A program made the translations under genes and the position numbers. This document shows, in pieces, positions 7,874 through 15,714 of a stretch of DNA of 25,256 nt. The stretch spans positions 1 through 25,256 of the forward strand of contig CAIYFP010000180.1 of NCBI GenBank assembly GCA_903925515.1, read 5' to 3'. Position 1 is the first letter of the stretch, and every line of letters begins with the position of its first letter. The notes under the pieces are model-generated. The model made no database searches. It saw only the letters and a program-made list of their open reading frames with translations, and was not told the origin of the DNA. Source of the stretch: an uncultured Verrucomicrobiota bacterium (GTDB lineage: Bacteria > Verrucomicrobiota > Verrucomicrobiia > Limisphaerales > UBA9464).

Positions 7874-8809
7874 ATGAAGGCCATCATGTTCGCGCCCGCC
7901 CGCCTCGCCATGGGACGACTCCTCGCGCTCGCGATGGTCGTGGGCCTCGCCGAGGCCATGCTGGGCGCGGCCGGCCCCCTCGTGTACCTTACGGACTTCG
8001 GCACGCGCGACGGTGCCGTGGCCGCCATGAAGGGCGTCGCGGCCCGGGTGGACGCCGCGCTCCCCCAGCACGACCTGACACACGACATCCAGCCCTTTGA
8101 CATCTGGGAGGGCGCCTATCGCCTCGCACAGGCCGCCCCCTTCTGGCCGTCCAACACCGTCTTCGTGTGCGTCGTGGACCCCGGCGTGGGCACCGACCGC
8201 AAGCCCGTGGTCCACCGCACGCGCTCGGGGCACCTCTTCGTGGGGCCGGACAACGGGTTGTTCACCCTCGTCGATGACGCCCTCGGCCATGACCGCTCCT
8301 TCGTCATCGACATCACCCGGCACCGGCTTCCGGGCTCGGAAGCCAGCCATACGTTCCATGGACGCGACCTGTTCGCCCACGTGGGCGCCCGACTCGCCAC
8401 GGGCAAGATGTTGCCCGAGGACGCCGGCATGGCTGCCGCCCATGAGCCCGTCCGCATTCCCTATCCACGCCCCACCCTCGCCCGCGGGGTCTTGTCCGGC
8501 GTCATCCCCGTCCTCGACGTGCAGTACGGAAACGTCTGGTCCAATGTCGGCACCAACCTCGTCGCCGAGGCGGGGATTCGCAGCGGCGACATCCTCGACG
8601 TCGTCTTCCGCAAGTCCGGCCGCCGGGTTGCAAGGCTTCGCGCGCCGTTCGTCCACACCTTTGGCGACGTGCCGGAGGACAAGCCGCTCGTCTTCATGAA
8701 CTCCCTGCTCCAGCTGTCCGTGGCCCTCAACACGGGCAACCTCGCCGCCCGACACGGGATCGGGTCCGGCCCGGAGTGGACCGTTGAATTCCGGCTGGTT
8801 TCAAGGTAG
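7874..8809 (+). CDS. S-adenosyl-L-methionine hydroxide adenosyltransferase (DUF62 family), exported
   Basis: The protein has 311 aa. The family uses an activated water to cut SAM into adenosine and methionine. It shows the N-terminal VYLTDFGTRDG motif and the Asp-Arg-His triad of the hydroxide-using members: D102 and R109 in VVDPGVGTDR, and H162 in FHGRDLF. VGPDNGLF is also present. Triad spacing agrees with the archaeal enzyme. The C-terminal barrel domain is complete (ISO-type repeats around YGNVWSN). Unlike typical family members it starts with a hydrophobic leader ending near GAAG (about residue 34), so it is predicted to be exported. ATG 7910 is an alternative start that keeps a shorter signal. 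It lies 9 nt after the deaminase gene and overlaps the next frame at TAGTG. Its product, adenosine, is the deaminase substrate. Confidence 0.88.
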   Translation: MKAIMFAPARLAMGRLLALAMVVGLAEAMLGAAGPLVYLTDFGTRDGAVAAMKGVAARVDAALPQHDLTHDIQPFDIWEGAYRLAQAAPFWPSNTVFVCVVDPGVGTDRKPVVHRTRSGHLFVGPDNGLFTLVDDALGHDRSFVIDITRHRLPGSEASHTFHGRDLFAHVGARLATGKMLPEDAGMAAAHEPVRIPYPRPTLARGVLSGVIPVLDVQYGNVWSNVGTNLVAEAGIRSGDILDVVFRKSGRRVARLRAPFVHTFGDVPEDKPLVFMNSLLQLSVALNTGNLAARHGIGSGPEWTVEFRLVSR

Positions 8810-8835
8810 TGCCCGTTTCAGAACCCTGCGTCACG

Positions 8836-10158
8836 ATGAACCTGTTCCACCTCCAGTCCCATGGCACGAATGCACGGCGCGAGGTCATGGCCGGCATCAC
8901 CACCTTCGCCGCCATGGCCTACATCCTCGCCGTCAACCCGGCCATCCTCTCCGCCGCCGGCATGGACAAGGGCGCCCTCATCACCGCCACCGCGCTCGCC
9001 TCCGCCCTCATGACGGCCCTCATGGCCCTCTTCACCAACTATCCCATCGCCCTCGCCCCCGGCATGGGCATCAACGCGTTCTTCGCCTTCTCCGTCTGCG
9101 GCGCCCTCAAGATCCCATGGCAGGCCGCCCTCGGCCTGGTCTTCTACTCGGGCGCCGTCTTCTTCGTCCTCTCCGTCACCGGCGTTCGCAGGCGTCTCCT
9201 CGACGCCCTGCCCCGCGACCTCAAGATCGCCATCACCTGCGGCATCGGCCTCTTCATAGCCTTCATCGGCCTGAAGAACGGCGGCGTCATCGCCGCCAGC
9301 CCCGCGACGTTCGTCACGCTCGGGGACCTCCGGCAACCCGTCCCATGGCTCGCCCTCGGCGGGCTCGTCCTCACGGCCATCCTCGTCCAGCGCAAGGTTC
9401 CCGGCGCCATCCTCCTCGGGATCGTCGCCGTGACCGTCATGGGCTTCTTCGTCTCCACCCGCGGAACCGACGGCATCGCGGCGCCTGTGACCATGGCTCC
9501 CACCGGCATCGTCGCGGCGCCTGCATCACTCGCGCCGACTTTTCTCAAGCTAGACCTCGCCTACTTCTGGCAGCACGCCTCCCAGTGCATCCCCATCGTC
9601 CTCGCGCTGCTCTTCGTCGATCTCTTCGACAACATGGGAACGCTGATCGGGGTGTGTCATCGGGCCGGGTTGCTCGACCCGCAGGGCAACCTGCCGCGAA
9701 TCGGGCGGGCCCTCGCCGCAGACGCCGCCGCCGCCATGGTGGGCTCCACGCTGGGCACCTCCACGGTCACGAGCTACATCGAGTCCGCCGCGGGCGTCGA
9801 GGCGGGCGGCCGCACCGGCCTCACGGCCATTTCCACCGCCGTGTGCTTCCTCCTCGCCCTGTTCCTCAACCCGCTCATCTCCATCATACCCGGCGTCGCC
9901 ACGGCCCCAGCCCTCGTCATCGTCGGCGTGTTCATGATGCAGTCCATCGCCGAGATCGACCTGCGCGACTTCCCACGCGCGGTCCCGGTCGTGCTCACCC
10001 TACTCGCGATGCCGTTGGCCTTCAGCATTGCCGAGGGCATCGCGATTGGCGTCGCCGTGCACGTGTTGTTCAACGCCGGCATCGGGCGCGCACGCTCTAT
10101 CTCGCCCGTGGCGTGGAGCCTCGCCGCCTTGTGCCTTCTTCACCTCTATTTCCGGTAA
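8836..10158 (+). CDS. AzgA-type purine base permease (NCS2/AzgA family)
   Basis: An inner-membrane protein of 440 aa with about 12 or more hydrophobic spans. It resembles bacterial adenine or guanine/hypoxanthine:proton symporters of the AzgA group. Diagnostic motifs are the N-terminal LQSHGTNARREVMAGITTF...AYI, APGMGINAFF, FVDLFDNMGTLIGV and TSYIESAAGVEAGGRTG. I chose ATG 8836 because it gives the usual short N-terminus. A GTG at 8809 that overlaps the upstream stop (TAGTG) would add 9 residues and could aid coupling. In context it is the uptake step: bases freed outside the membrane by the neighbouring enzymes would enter here. Base preference (hypoxanthine/guanine or adenine) cannot be read from the sequence by eye. 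Confidence 0.9.
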   Translation: MNLFHLQSHGTNARREVMAGITTFAAMAYILAVNPAILSAAGMDKGALITATALASALMTALMALFTNYPIALAPGMGINAFFAFSVCGALKIPWQAALGLVFYSGAVFFVLSVTGVRRRLLDALPRDLKIAITCGIGLFIAFIGLKNGGVIAASPATFVTLGDLRQPVPWLALGGLVLTAILVQRKVPGAILLGIVAVTVMGFFVSTRGTDGIAAPVTMAPTGIVAAPASLAPTFLKLDLAYFWQHASQCIPIVLALLFVDLFDNMGTLIGVCHRAGLLDPQGNLPRIGRALAADAAAAMVGSTLGTSTVTSYIESAAGVEAGGRTGLTAISTAVCFLLALFLNPLISIIPGVATAPALVIVGVFMMQSIAEIDLRDFPRAVPVVLTLLAMPLAFSIAEGIAIGVAVHVLFNAGIGRARSISPVAWSLAALCLLHLYFR

Positions 10159-10180
10159 TGCCTCGCCCCTGCCCCCATCC

Positions 10181-11110
10181 ATGACCCGTCTTGGCTTCCT
10201 TGCCCTTCTCGTCGCGCTGGTCGCCGGCTGCGCCCGGCCTGCCACCCGCAGCCTCCTTTCCCGGGGGACGTTCCTCGCCGTCATGGGAGCGTATGGCCCC
10301 GAGATGGCCGCGAACCGCGCCGCCCTCGCGGGGACCAACGCCCCGGTCCACACATGGATGGTGAACGGCGTCCGGTTCGAGCATCACAGGGTCGGCGTCC
10401 ACGACGTCCTCCTCTTCCCATCCGGCGTGAGCATGGTGAACGCCGCGATGACGACCCAGCTCGCCCTCGACAGGTTCCATGTTTCCCACGTCCTCTTCGC
10501 GGGAATCGCGGGCGGCATCGACCCTGCCCACACGATCGGCGACGTCATCATCCCAGACCGTTGGTTCCACCATAGCGAGGCGGTCTATGCCAACCCGAGC
10601 CCGGACGGGCAAGGCCATGTCCTCCCGTCCTATTTCAAGCCTCCCTACGAGAACTTTGGGTTCATTTACCCCGACCATGTCTCCGTGATTCGCGACGGCA
10701 TGGACAAGGCGGAGGACGTTCCTTCGTTCGGGGCCGACCCGGCCCTCCTCGCGGTCGCACGCAAGGCCACCGAGTCGCTCGGGCCGCTGCGATGGTCCAG
10801 CCGCGCCGCCCGCGTGCACGTGGGCGGCGCCGGCATTTCCGGGCCCGTGTTCATGGACAACCGCGAGTATCGGAAATGGGCCTACCGGGTCTGGAAGGCG
10901 GGATGCCTCGACATGGAATCCACCGCGATCGCGCAGGTTTGCTGGGCCAACCAGAAGCCCTTCCTGATCATCCGTGGCCTCAGCGACCTCGCCGGCGGCC
11001 AGGAAGGCCTCAACGCGGCGGACTTCACCGAGGTCCCCATCTCGGCCCATGCCGCCGCCGTCCTTCGGGCCGTCGTGCTCGCCTTGCCCGGCGACAAGGC
11101 AACGCCCTGA
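10181..11110 (+). CDS. MTA/SAH nucleosidase-like lipoprotein
   Basis: The protein has 309 aa and belongs to the nucleoside phosphorylase/nucleosidase superfamily. An N-terminal lipobox, LVAGC with Cys17, predicts a lipoprotein. The three catalytic residues of E. coli MTA/SAH nucleosidase have clear counterparts: E41 (in GAYGPEM, like E12), E246 (in DMESTAIAQ, like E174) and D269 (in RGLSDLAGG, like D197). The 23-residue E-to-D spacing is identical. FAGIAGGIDP is the Gly-rich nucleoside loop. The body is longer than the cytosolic enzyme (about 230 aa), with an insert around 150-190. It should release adenine, or another base, from a nucleoside outside the inner membrane. It starts 22 nt after the permease gene and ends the cluster. 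The exact substrate (MTA, SAH, inosine) is open. Confidence 0.85.
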   Translation: MTRLGFLALLVALVAGCARPATRSLLSRGTFLAVMGAYGPEMAANRAALAGTNAPVHTWMVNGVRFEHHRVGVHDVLLFPSGVSMVNAAMTTQLALDRFHVSHVLFAGIAGGIDPAHTIGDVIIPDRWFHHSEAVYANPSPDGQGHVLPSYFKPPYENFGFIYPDHVSVIRDGMDKAEDVPSFGADPALLAVARKATESLGPLRWSSRAARVHVGGAGISGPVFMDNREYRKWAYRVWKAGCLDMESTAIAQVCWANQKPFLIIRGLSDLAGGQEGLNAADFTEVPISAHAAAVLRAVVLALPGDKATP

Positions 11111-11134
11111 AGCCTCCCATGGCGCACCAGGCCC

Positions 11135-11833
11135 TCAGTCCGGCAGCCTGACCCCCATCGCCCGAGCCTTCCTCGCCGCCTCCGTCGCCCCGTGCGCATG
11201 CAGCTTCTCGAAGATCCGTCGCACATGGCTCCGGACCGTGTTGTGGCTGACCCCAAGCCTCGCAGCCACCTCCTTGTATCGACAGCCCGCCGCCAAAGCC
11301 CCCAGCACCTCGGCCTCGCGATGGCTCAGGATGTCCGGGTCGCCTCCCATGCCGGGCTGTTCCCGGGGCAAGTCCCCTCGCCCATGGAACCGCTCGATCA
11401 CCATCCGGGCGATCGTCCCCGTCATCGGCGCGCCCCCCATCGCAACCTCCTCGATCGCCGCGACGATGACGCCGGGTTCCGCCCCCTTGAGCACGTATCC
11501 CACCGCGCCCGCGCTCAGTGCTTCGAACACGACCGCCGGCTGGTCGAAGACCGTCAGCACCAAGACCGCCGTCCCGGGGAAAAGGCGCCGCACCTCGGAC
11601 GTCGCCGAGATCCCATCCATCGACTCGCCCAGTTGAATGTCCATCAGGACCACGTCGGCGGGCGATTCCCCGAGCCCCCTCATCAACTCGGGCAACGTGC
11701 CCCAGCCGCCCAGAAGTCGAAACCCGGGATGCCCCGCGATCACGGAAGCAAGCGCCTCGCGCATTGGCGCGTGGTCCTCCAGGAACGCGACGCGCACCAA
11801 CGGGGTCGGGTTCTCGGGGGAAGACGTGCTCAC
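11135..11833 (-). CDS. LuxR/NarL-family response regulator
   Basis: The protein has 232 aa with a GTG start preceded by GAGG. The receiver domain (about residues 12-130) has the acidic pair E19/D20, phospho-acceptor D65 (VVLMDIQLG), T94 (LVLTVF) and K116 (YVLKGA). The C-terminal LuxR helix-turn-helix (about 168-215) reads LSHREAEVLGALAAG...GVSHNTVRSHVRRIFEKL. It is the DNA-binding partner of the histidine kinase whose gene ends 67 nt upstream. Its stop codon lies 24 nt from the stop of the purine cluster on the opposite strand, so the cluster is a plausible but unproven target. Confidence 0.93.
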   Translation of the reverse strand: MSTSSPENPTPLVRVAFLEDHAPMREALASVIAGHPGFRLLGGWGTLPELMRGLGESPADVVLMDIQLGESMDGISATSEVRRLFPGTAVLVLTVFDQPAVVFEALSAGAVGYVLKGAEPGVIVAAIEEVAMGGAPMTGTIARMVIERFHGRGDLPREQPGMGGDPDILSHREAEVLGALAAGCRYKEVAARLGVSHNTVRSHVRRIFEKLHAHGATEAARKARAMGVRLPD

Positions 11834-11865
11834 AAGGCCTCGGTGTTACGCGCCATGCACCGTCC

Positions 11866-11886
11866 GATGCAATAGCATCATGATGC
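11866..11886. repeat. Two overlapping dyads upstream of the response regulator gene
   Basis: GATGC (11866-11870), AATA, GCATC (11875-11879) forms a 5-bp stem. It overlaps the perfect 12-bp palindrome GCATCATGATGC (11875-11886). Both lie in the 67-bp gap between the kinase stop and the regulator start. They could be an operator or an RNA switch between two structures; no function is shown. Confidence 0.4.
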
Positions 11887-11900
11887 GATGACAGGGGGCG

Positions 11901-14819
11901 TCATGGGCGAGGGGACCTCAGCGGCCACGGGAGGACCGCGAGGATTCGAGTTCCCTTCCCGGGCGCCGACCGCACCTCCATGACCCCGCCAAGACCATGG
12001 ATGCGCGCCCGCTGGTTCGCGAGTCCACGGGCCCCTTCCCGGATGCTCCCAAGGTCCATGCCCACGCCGTCGTCCGCCAACTCCAGCTCAAGCACGCCAC
12101 CCTCGTGCCGGGCCCGGAACCTCACCTCCCGGGCCCGGGCGTGCCTCGCGACGTTCGCCAGCCCCTCGTCCAGCCACGCCATCAGCTCCCGGCGCGAATG
12201 CCCGTCCAACGGGTCCCACGCAAGTTGCGGCGGGACCTCCACGAGCACCTCGGGAATGCCATCCGGAAAAAACCGTTCCACCCGCATCGCCATCGCCCGA
12301 ACCGTCGCGTCCAGCCGGTCCTCCGCCGGGTCCGTCACCCAAACAAGGTTCCGAAGCCGCTCCAGCAAACCATGGCTCGCGGCCACCACGTCCACCGTCC
12401 CGGTCGCCGCCGCGAGGTGGAGCCGCGCAATCTCGCTCCCAAGGCCATCGTGCATGTCACGAGCAAGACGCTGCCGTTCCGCCTCAAGGGCCCGGGCTTG
12501 ACGGAGCCGTCCCAGCTCCCTCACGGACCGGATGCGGCGGCTCACGCCCCATGCCGTCCCCCCCACCATGGCCAGCGCAACCGCCCCATGAAGCCACGTC
12601 TCCTCCCACCATGCCGGCCGCGACTCAAACACCCACGTCGCCACGTGCGGGTTCCAATCCCCGTCGTCCGCCGCCGCCCGCACCTCGAACTCATGCCGGC
12701 CCGGCCTCAGGCCGACATAAACGGCCTCCCGATGCTCGTCCGCGTTGATCCAGTCCTTGTCGGTCCCGGCAAGACGGTACTGAAGCCACAGGCCCCGGCT
12801 TCCCGAGGGCTGGACCGCCCCGAACCGAAACCGAAGGCTGCGGCCGGTGCCCCGCTTGAACACCCCCTGCCCGCCGGCCTGGCGTGGATCCTGCCGGAGC
12901 CCCGTTGCCATGTCGTGAACCTCCAGGATCAGCGGGCGCGGCGGGGCGGGCTCGCGGATCATCTGGGGACGCACCCGGACCAGCCCACGCGTCGTGGCGA
13001 ACCACAGCGTCCCGTCCGGTTCGCGGGTCGAGCTGGGGAAGCCCGCGTTCCCCTCGACCTCGTCCACGCCCTCTCGTGTCCCCAGCAACCATGGATGAAC
13101 CCGCGACGCCCTGCCCGCCGCATGCTCAAGGAGGTTTGTGACCGAAAGCCGTGAGATGCCCCGGAGGCCTAGCAACCACAAGTGGCCCGCATGGTCCGGC
13201 TGGGCGGACAAGACCACGTTCTCGATCAGCCCGTCCCCCTTGGTCCAGTGGTTCCATCCGCCGTCCTCCCGGCTCCGGTACAATCCCATGTCCGAGCCCA
13301 CCCACACCCGGTCGTCCATGCCCCGCCAAACAACGGCCGCGCTGGAAGGACCGCCCGGGAGCGCCACCCGTTGCCATGCCCCATGGCCCGCCCGCCGATG
13401 CAGTCCCTTGTCAAGGCTTGAGGCAAATGCCTCCCCGCCCGCGCCCTCGTCCCAGCCAATCCAGGTGGCTTCGGATGCAAGGCCCGCCACCGGCTTCCAT
13501 TCCCCGGCCGGCTCCTGAATCCATATCCCGCCGCGTCCGCCCGCAACCATGCGCCCGGCGCGGTCCCGGCTCACGAAATGGAAGCCCCCCGGCAACCTCC
13601 CGTCCGCCAGCTGGGCCCGGCCATGCGAAAGCCGTTGAAGTCGTCCTCCCATGGAAGCCAAGGCCTGCCCCGGCCCGGCTCCATGGATGGCGTGCGTGGA
13701 GCCGTAACCATGGGCCGGATCAAAATGAAGCCGTCCCCCCCGCTCATGGGCAGGTCCGGCATCCGTTCCCACCCAAAGACCCGCGTCGGGATGGAAGTCC
13801 ACGGACCAGACACCCCGGGATGGCAACCCCTCCTCCATGCCGTACACCCGGGCGATCGTGTCTCGGATCGATGCCAAGCCCGACGCGGTCGGGAACCAGC
13901 GGGTGCCGGACTCGTCCTCGATGCCGCGCTTCGTGCTCGAATCGGTCGGCCGCATCGCCTCGCCGAACTTCACCAACGCCCGGTTCGACGTCGTGATCAC
14001 CGCAACCAGATCCTCGGCGTCCAAGCCCCCGGCCCGACACCAGACCAGCCCCCGCGTGTCCGCAAGCAAGGGCTGGAACGCAAGGTTGGTCCACGTGTGG
14101 CGGACGCGCGCCGTCTTGCCATCAACCTCGTGCAGGCTTCCCCCCACGCTCGCCCACACCATGCCATCCCGCGCCACCAGACCCAGCGTGCCCTTGCCCG
14201 GGACCACGGGCTTCTTCGGAACGCCTTCCAGCGCGCTCGCCAACCTGAAAAGCCCGTCGGACGTCGAATACCATGCCCCAGCCTCGCCCGTCGCCGCCAA
14301 CCCCTCCACCGGCACGTTGTCCAAAACCCCGCGCACCGCCCCGGCTCGCCCGCGTGCCAGCCCCCATGTTCCACCCGCGACGACCTCGTCCTCAATCGCC
14401 ACAAGGTGCGAGCACCGGTCCGGAACCCCCACCTCCCTCTCAACCCGGTCCCGGCCCGGAGTCAGCCGGTACAACCCCAACCGCATCCCGAGCCAAACAT
14501 GCCCGTCATCCGTCGTCGCCAGCGACAAGACGTCGCCCGCCGGCAGCCCGGGCAGGGAATCCGCCTCGTAATTGTAAAACCGCTCCCCGTCATACCGTGA
14601 GATCCCCCTCAGCGTCCCAATCCAAAGGTGACCATCCCCCGACTGCGCCACCGCCGTGCAATTGGCAAGGGGCAAGCCATCCTTGTTGCTGAGTCGCCCG
14701 ACCACGAAGTCCCCCTGCCGCACGACCTCCACGCCGCCGACCGCCTGTCCCACCATGCACGCCACCCAGAAGGCCATAGCAGCCAACCCGCGCCACGCCC
14801 GCTCCCATCCCGCTCTCAT
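11901..14819 (-). CDS. Beta-propeller sensor histidine kinase (Reg_prop, Y_Y_Y, HisKA_3)
   Basis: The protein has 972 aa. A signal peptide or anchor (about residues 1-30, WRGLAAMAFWVACMVG) precedes a large exported sensor built of two-component propeller repeats, such as GHLWIGTLRGISRYDG, GHVWLGMRLGLYRL, LWVGTDAG, GHLWLLGLRGISRL and GTLWFATTRGLVRV. A Y_Y_Y-type domain follows (about 665-735, YRLAGTDKDW...LRPGRHEFEV), then one membrane span (about 742-764). The dimerisation helix carries H790 in RDMHDGLGSE, and a HATPase domain ends the protein (NVARHARA, DDGVGM). Start ATG 14819 follows a purine-rich AAGGGGGGG and lies 20 nt after the glycosyltransferase stop. No HTH is fused, so it signals through the separate regulator. 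Ligand unknown; this architecture senses saccharides in Bacteroidetes relatives. Confidence 0.93.
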   Translation of the reverse strand: MRAGWERAWRGLAAMAFWVACMVGQAVGGVEVVRQGDFVVGRLSNKDGLPLANCTAVAQSGDGHLWIGTLRGISRYDGERFYNYEADSLPGLPAGDVLSLATTDDGHVWLGMRLGLYRLTPGRDRVEREVGVPDRCSHLVAIEDEVVAGGTWGLARGRAGAVRGVLDNVPVEGLAATGEAGAWYSTSDGLFRLASALEGVPKKPVVPGKGTLGLVARDGMVWASVGGSLHEVDGKTARVRHTWTNLAFQPLLADTRGLVWCRAGGLDAEDLVAVITTSNRALVKFGEAMRPTDSSTKRGIEDESGTRWFPTASGLASIRDTIARVYGMEEGLPSRGVWSVDFHPDAGLWVGTDAGPAHERGGRLHFDPAHGYGSTHAIHGAGPGQALASMGGRLQRLSHGRAQLADGRLPGGFHFVSRDRAGRMVAGGRGGIWIQEPAGEWKPVAGLASEATWIGWDEGAGGEAFASSLDKGLHRRAGHGAWQRVALPGGPSSAAVVWRGMDDRVWVGSDMGLYRSREDGGWNHWTKGDGLIENVVLSAQPDHAGHLWLLGLRGISRLSVTNLLEHAAGRASRVHPWLLGTREGVDEVEGNAGFPSSTREPDGTLWFATTRGLVRVRPQMIREPAPPRPLILEVHDMATGLRQDPRQAGGQGVFKRGTGRSLRFRFGAVQPSGSRGLWLQYRLAGTDKDWINADEHREAVYVGLRPGRHEFEVRAAADDGDWNPHVATWVFESRPAWWEETWLHGAVALAMVGGTAWGVSRRIRSVRELGRLRQARALEAERQRLARDMHDGLGSEIARLHLAAATGTVDVVAASHGLLERLRNLVWVTDPAEDRLDATVRAMAMRVERFFPDGIPEVLVEVPPQLAWDPLDGHSRRELMAWLDEGLANVARHARAREVRFRARHEGGVLELELADDGVGMDLGSIREGARGLANQRARIHGLGGVMEVRSAPGKGTRILAVLPWPLRSPRP

Positions 14820-14839
14820 TCCCACCCCCCCTTCAACCT

Positions 14840-15634
14840 CTATCCTGTCCGCTCGACGGTCACCCGGCGAATCCTCCTCCGCTGGTACCATGCCACGCCC
14901 ACAAGGTCGAAGACGCCCCGCCCAAGGCGATTCCACACGCCGTACTTGCTGACCCCGGCGACCCGCGCCCGATGCCGCACCGCGACCTCGCGGCAACGGC
15001 TTCCATTGCCGGCAACGAGGATGGGCAGGAACCGATGGAGCCCGTTGAAGCAAAAAACTCCCTCGAGCGCCTCCCGCTTGAACGCCCGCAACGCACACCC
15101 CGTGTCGGCAAAGTCATGCCCCAAGGCCGCCCCCCGCGCCCAACGCGCCACCCGGGACGACACCTTCCGTACCCAGTTGTCCCGGCGCTCCACCCGGTGC
15201 CCACACACGAAGTCCCAATGCTCGCCCAGCATCCCCAGCATTCGAGGCAGCTCCGCCGGGTCGTTCTGCAAGTCCCCGTCCAACGTGCAAATCAACCGGG
15301 CCGACGTCCCGGTAAGCCCCGTCCAAACCGCCGCGCTTTGGCCTCGGTTCGATCCATGCCGCAGACCCCGGACCCGGGAATCCCGCGCCGCCCGCGCCCG
15401 GATGCGTTCCCAGGTTCCATCCCGGCTGCCGTCGTCCACCAGCACGATCTCCCATGGCGCCGCCACCGACGCAAACACGCGCGTCAGCTCATCGACCAGG
15501 GGGTCCACGTTGTCCGCCTCGTTGTACAGCGGCACCACGATTGCAATCTCAACGACCACAGCGCGCCGATCTTGCAACGCCGCCAGCAAGACGGGCAGCA
15601 CGAATCTCGCGTTGGAATCCACCTCCCATGCCAT
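14840..15634 (-). CDS. Family 2 glycosyltransferase, DPM1/ArnC-like
   Basis: The protein has 264 aa. The GT-A fold is plain: IAIVVPLYNEADNV at the N-terminus, LVDDGSRDGT (D67, D68), the DxD-type LDGDLQNDP (about 118-125) and GHRVERRDNWVRKVSSRVAR, as in polyprenyl-phosphate sugar transferases. FADTGCALRAFKREALE and the C-terminal SKYGVWNRLGRGVFDL also fit that group. It should transfer a sugar from a nucleotide sugar to a lipid-linked acceptor at the cytoplasmic face of the inner membrane. No trailing membrane spans are present. The start is uncertain: ATG 15634 or GTG 15559, neither with a clear ribosome site. It lies between the acyltransferase gene and the kinase gene on the same strand. 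Confidence 0.87.
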   Translation of the reverse strand: MAWEVDSNARFVLPVLLAALQDRRAVVVEIAIVVPLYNEADNVDPLVDELTRVFASVAAPWEIVLVDDGSRDGTWERIRARAARDSRVRGLRHGSNRGQSAAVWTGLTGTSARLICTLDGDLQNDPAELPRMLGMLGEHWDFVCGHRVERRDNWVRKVSSRVARWARGAALGHDFADTGCALRAFKREALEGVFCFNGLHRFLPILVAGNGSRCREVAVRHRARVAGVSKYGVWNRLGRGVFDLVGVAWYQRRRIRRVTVERTG

Positions 15635-15714
15635 GGACCGCGACACGGCCGCCCGATCCAATCCAAAAGACAGGCCGCCCCCGGACCGCGTGCCAACCCG
15701 CACGCTTGACCCTC

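Noticed and set aside
7874..8809. SAM-cleaving enzyme as a fluorinase or chlorinase
   Set aside because: The Asp-Arg-His triad of the water-using group is present and no halide-synthesis neighbours are seen.
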